Below, one piece after another: positions 62,301 to 64,000 of a DNA stretch of 64,000 bases. The stretch is taken from contig BCIA01000004.1 of NCBI GenBank assembly GCA_001599815.1, forward strand, positions 4,056,082 to 4,120,081, read 5' to 3'. The notes below the pieces were generated by a model, which searched no databases, was not told the origin of the DNA, and saw nothing but the letters and a program-made list of their open reading frames with translations. The stretch's first letter is position 1; each line of letters begins with the position of its first letter. A program made the translations under genes and the position numbers. The stretch comes from Furcasterigmium furcatum (lineage: Eukaryota; Ascomycota; Sordariomycetes; Glomerellales; Plectosphaerellaceae).

Positions 62301-62566
62301 AGGGGGTACCACGAAGAGCAGCATCACCGCTACGGGAGGGGGTACCACGAAGAGNNNNNNNNNNNNNNNNNNNNNNNNNNNNNNNNNNNNNNNNNNNNNN
62401 NNNNNNNNNNNNNNNNNNNNNNNNNNNNNNNNNNNNNNNNNNNNNNNNNNNNNNACGGGAGGGGGTACCACGAAGAGCAGCATCACCGCTACGGGAGGGG
62501 GTACCACGAAGAGCAGCATCACCGCTACGGGAGGGGGTACCACGAAGAGCAGCATCACCGCCATAG
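59305..62566 (+). CDS. Serine/threonine protein kinase with long disordered tail (assembly gap inside)
   Basis: Four exons (59305-59622, 59718-59927, 59982-60448, 60505-62566). The kinase domain (about residues 45-320) is catalytically complete: AVKVIP Lys, ELETLAKF Glu, AHRDIKPGNVLI, KLSDFGISKR, GTIPYMAPELFG and DMWALGEMVFRML; the glycine loop (GRLASSLHSQVW) is degenerate. The intron after HRDIKPG is typical. The remaining ~690 residues are Ser/Pro/Gln-rich, disordered, and end in a 12-residue repeat (REGVPRRAASPL) coded by a 36-bp minisatellite. The array contains 100 Ns (62355-62454), a placeholder of unknown true length, so the frame beyond it is not certain. The frame shown stops at 62566; another frame stays open to 62714. 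It is divergent from the pseudokinase gene. Confidence 0.82.
62261..62563. repeat. 36-bp coding minisatellite with assembly gap
   Basis: Units starting at 62261, 62297 and 62333 (cut by the gap), then 62456, 62492 and 62528, all nearly identical. Each unit encodes REGVPRRAASPL in the kinase frame. All three forward frames are open through the array because 36 is divisible by three. Confidence 0.85.
62355..62454. other. Assembly gap (100 N)
   Basis: Exactly 100 Ns, the usual placeholder for a gap of unknown length, placed inside the minisatellite. Distance between flanking units (62261 to 62456) is not a multiple of 36, so the gap length is arbitrary. Confidence 0.97.
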
Positions 62567-63084
62567 GAGGAGGGATCATCAATATCAGTATCCCCTCCGC
62601 GACGAGAGGATGTTACAAAAGAAGGACGACAACGTCCGTAGAGTCATGGGAGTACCTATGGGGAGCGCCAATGTCCCCGGGGGGTCCTTCTCATCTAATC
62701 GAAATCCGTTGTAAATGCAGAGCGCTATCTCTTTAATTCCTACTAATCAAATGACACGGAGCTTCTCCGTATCGAGCGAGGGAGGGGGTATAAGATCTTT
62801 TGAGACACCTGATAACCTACAACAAGACGCCCTACCTTAGTATTAATGGGCTCGACGGGCAGGGAATAAGATCACGCCCGACGACGATGACCAGGTAGAC
62901 GATGTGCAGTTAGGATCAGAGTATTACGACGGCGTGGCGAGACACGGGAGTGTGACGACGTGGCTCAGCATCAGGCATGTAGGTGGCCATGAAGGATGGA
63001 TTCATTAATACCTAAAACAATAAACGCTTGCCCAATGTTTTTGATGCCCCGGAACGCCAGTCATGAAAAACTTCCCGGCCCTCA
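62567..63084. other. Intergenic region, or 3' extension of the kinase gene
   Basis: If the frame shifts within the gap, kinase coding sequence extends to 62714 with a natural-looking tail (RDERMLQKKDDNVRRVMG). Otherwise 3' flank only; nothing else seen to 63084. Confidence 0.35.
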
Positions 63085-64000
63085 TCAGATCCGATGACTC
63101 AGGCTCTCGAGCAGCATCTGCTCCTCGGGCGTGATATACATGTGCTCGGGCACGATGACCTCCCCGGGCCGGATGATGAGGTCCGCCTCGTGCGGCACCC
63201 TCGCGCTGTTCCGCACCGTCGACTCGGAGTCCGACCTCCGGTCCCTGCGCTTCTTCGTCGCCTCGTCGGCGTCAGCGTCCGACGCCGCGCTCCCCCGCGT
63301 CTCCTCCCCGTCGCTCTCCGACGACGTGGGCTCGGCGGACGGATGGACCTGCCTCTCGACGTCGACGTCCCGCCTGACCCACGGCCGCTCCTGCGAGCGC
63401 AGGTCCACGGGCGTCCACCAGTACATGGGGAACTGGCGCTGGATGTTGTTCACGAGAAGCGCGACGACGAGCATGAGGCCGCAGCCGCACAGGACGACGG
63501 GGATGAGGAACCAGCCGAGGTTGACGACGTTGTTGTCCACGACGGCGAGGAGGGCCGTGGCGCCCGCGGGCGGGTGGACGGTCTTGGTGAGGGCCATGAT
63601 GGAGGTCGCGGCGGCACAGGACAGGGCGCCGCCGACCCAGCGGATGGAATCGAAGCGGTCGCTGAAGAGGAGGAGCTTGCAGACGCTGACGCCGATCACC
63701 GAGGCCAGGAGCTGGCCGAGGATGGCGTTGCGCGGCTGGGCGAGCGGGGACTCGATGGAGTAGAACTCGAGCACGGCGGCGGCGCCCTGGGGACGTGTTA
63801 GTCTTTGTGTGAAACAACAATAACATTCATCATCCCTGATCTGATATCAGGTGGGGAGGGATGAGGATGAAGGAGGCCAGACTTACGAAGCTGCCGATGA
63901 TGATGGGCGCCCCATGCTCACCAAAGGTGGGAATATTCTCGGAAACAACCGCAATAAGGGAGATGCCGCAGAAGACGCCGATGAAAGCCCAGAAGATGAT
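63085..64000 (-). CDS. HPP-family integral membrane protein (5' partial)
   Basis: Two exons visible (64000-63887, 63786-63085; intron 100 nt), running off the right edge. The HPP motif is seen in ALTKTVHPPAGATALLAV between membrane helices; neighbouring segments are IIFWAFIGVFCGISLIAVVS, LASVIGVSVCKLLLF and LVVALLVNNIQRQFPMYWW. The C-terminal tail is charged and disordered. HPP proteins are four-helix membrane proteins; a plant chloroplast member transports nitrite, but the fungal function is unknown. The N-terminus lies outside the window. Confidence 0.87.

Overview
This is a nuclear window from a filamentous ascomycete (Pezizomycotina, most likely Sordariomycetes). The evidence is GC-rich coding sequence, short (mostly 48-65 nt) GT-AG introns with CTAAC-like branch points, Zn2Cys6 and bZIP regulators, secreted plant-wall and lipid enzymes (a GH6 cellobiohydrolase, a GPI-type phospholipase B) and HeLo-like cell-death architecture. 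The genus cannot be named from the sequence. I support about 25 protein genes, most with exon structures in which reading phase closes exactly. No rRNA, tRNA, CRISPR array or intact transposon was seen.

Layout. 1-4.5 kb: the 3' tip of an unknown gene, then a sulfonate/taurine-type dioxygenase diverging from a Dal5-family permease, with a perfect CYS3/MetR-type site between them. 5-11.4 kb: a secreted cupredoxin, two divergent Gfo/Idh/MocA oxidoreductases and a Zn2Cys6 regulator. 11.6-14.8 kb: an orphan gene in a TpA-rich stretch, then a maltose-acetyltransferase-type gene with a broken splice acceptor. 15-20.8 kb: a sugar transporter, a GH5 glycosidase, and a GT8 glycosyltransferase lacking its N-terminus. 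21.6-27.8 kb: a MYND-finger protein, a second TauD-like dioxygenase diverging from a UNC93-type transporter, and a bZIP factor. 29.6-39.6 kb: a catalase with a one-base frameshift and an 8-nt micro-exon, a GMC oxidoreductase, a GH6 cellobiohydrolase and a phospholipase B. 41.9-52 kb: a SulP sulfate permease, two short-chain dehydrogenases, a small membrane protein and a bestrophin-type anion channel. 55.4-64 kb: an aquaporin, then a HeLo-like/pseudokinase protein divergent from an active Ser/Thr kinase with a long disordered tail, and a partial HPP-family membrane protein.

Themes. Sulfur acquisition recurs (sulfonate dioxygenase and permease, sulfate permease, a second dioxygenase/transporter pair). 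The most striking unit is the head-to-head pair of an N-terminal helical domain plus pseudokinase (the MLKL-like arrangement) with a catalytically complete kinase; a signalling relationship between them is inference. Three genes carry small lesions or oddities (catalase, acetyltransferase, GT8) that are either real decay or consensus errors. The kinase tail contains a 100-N assembly gap inside a 36-bp minisatellite, so its C-terminus is not fixed by this sequence.
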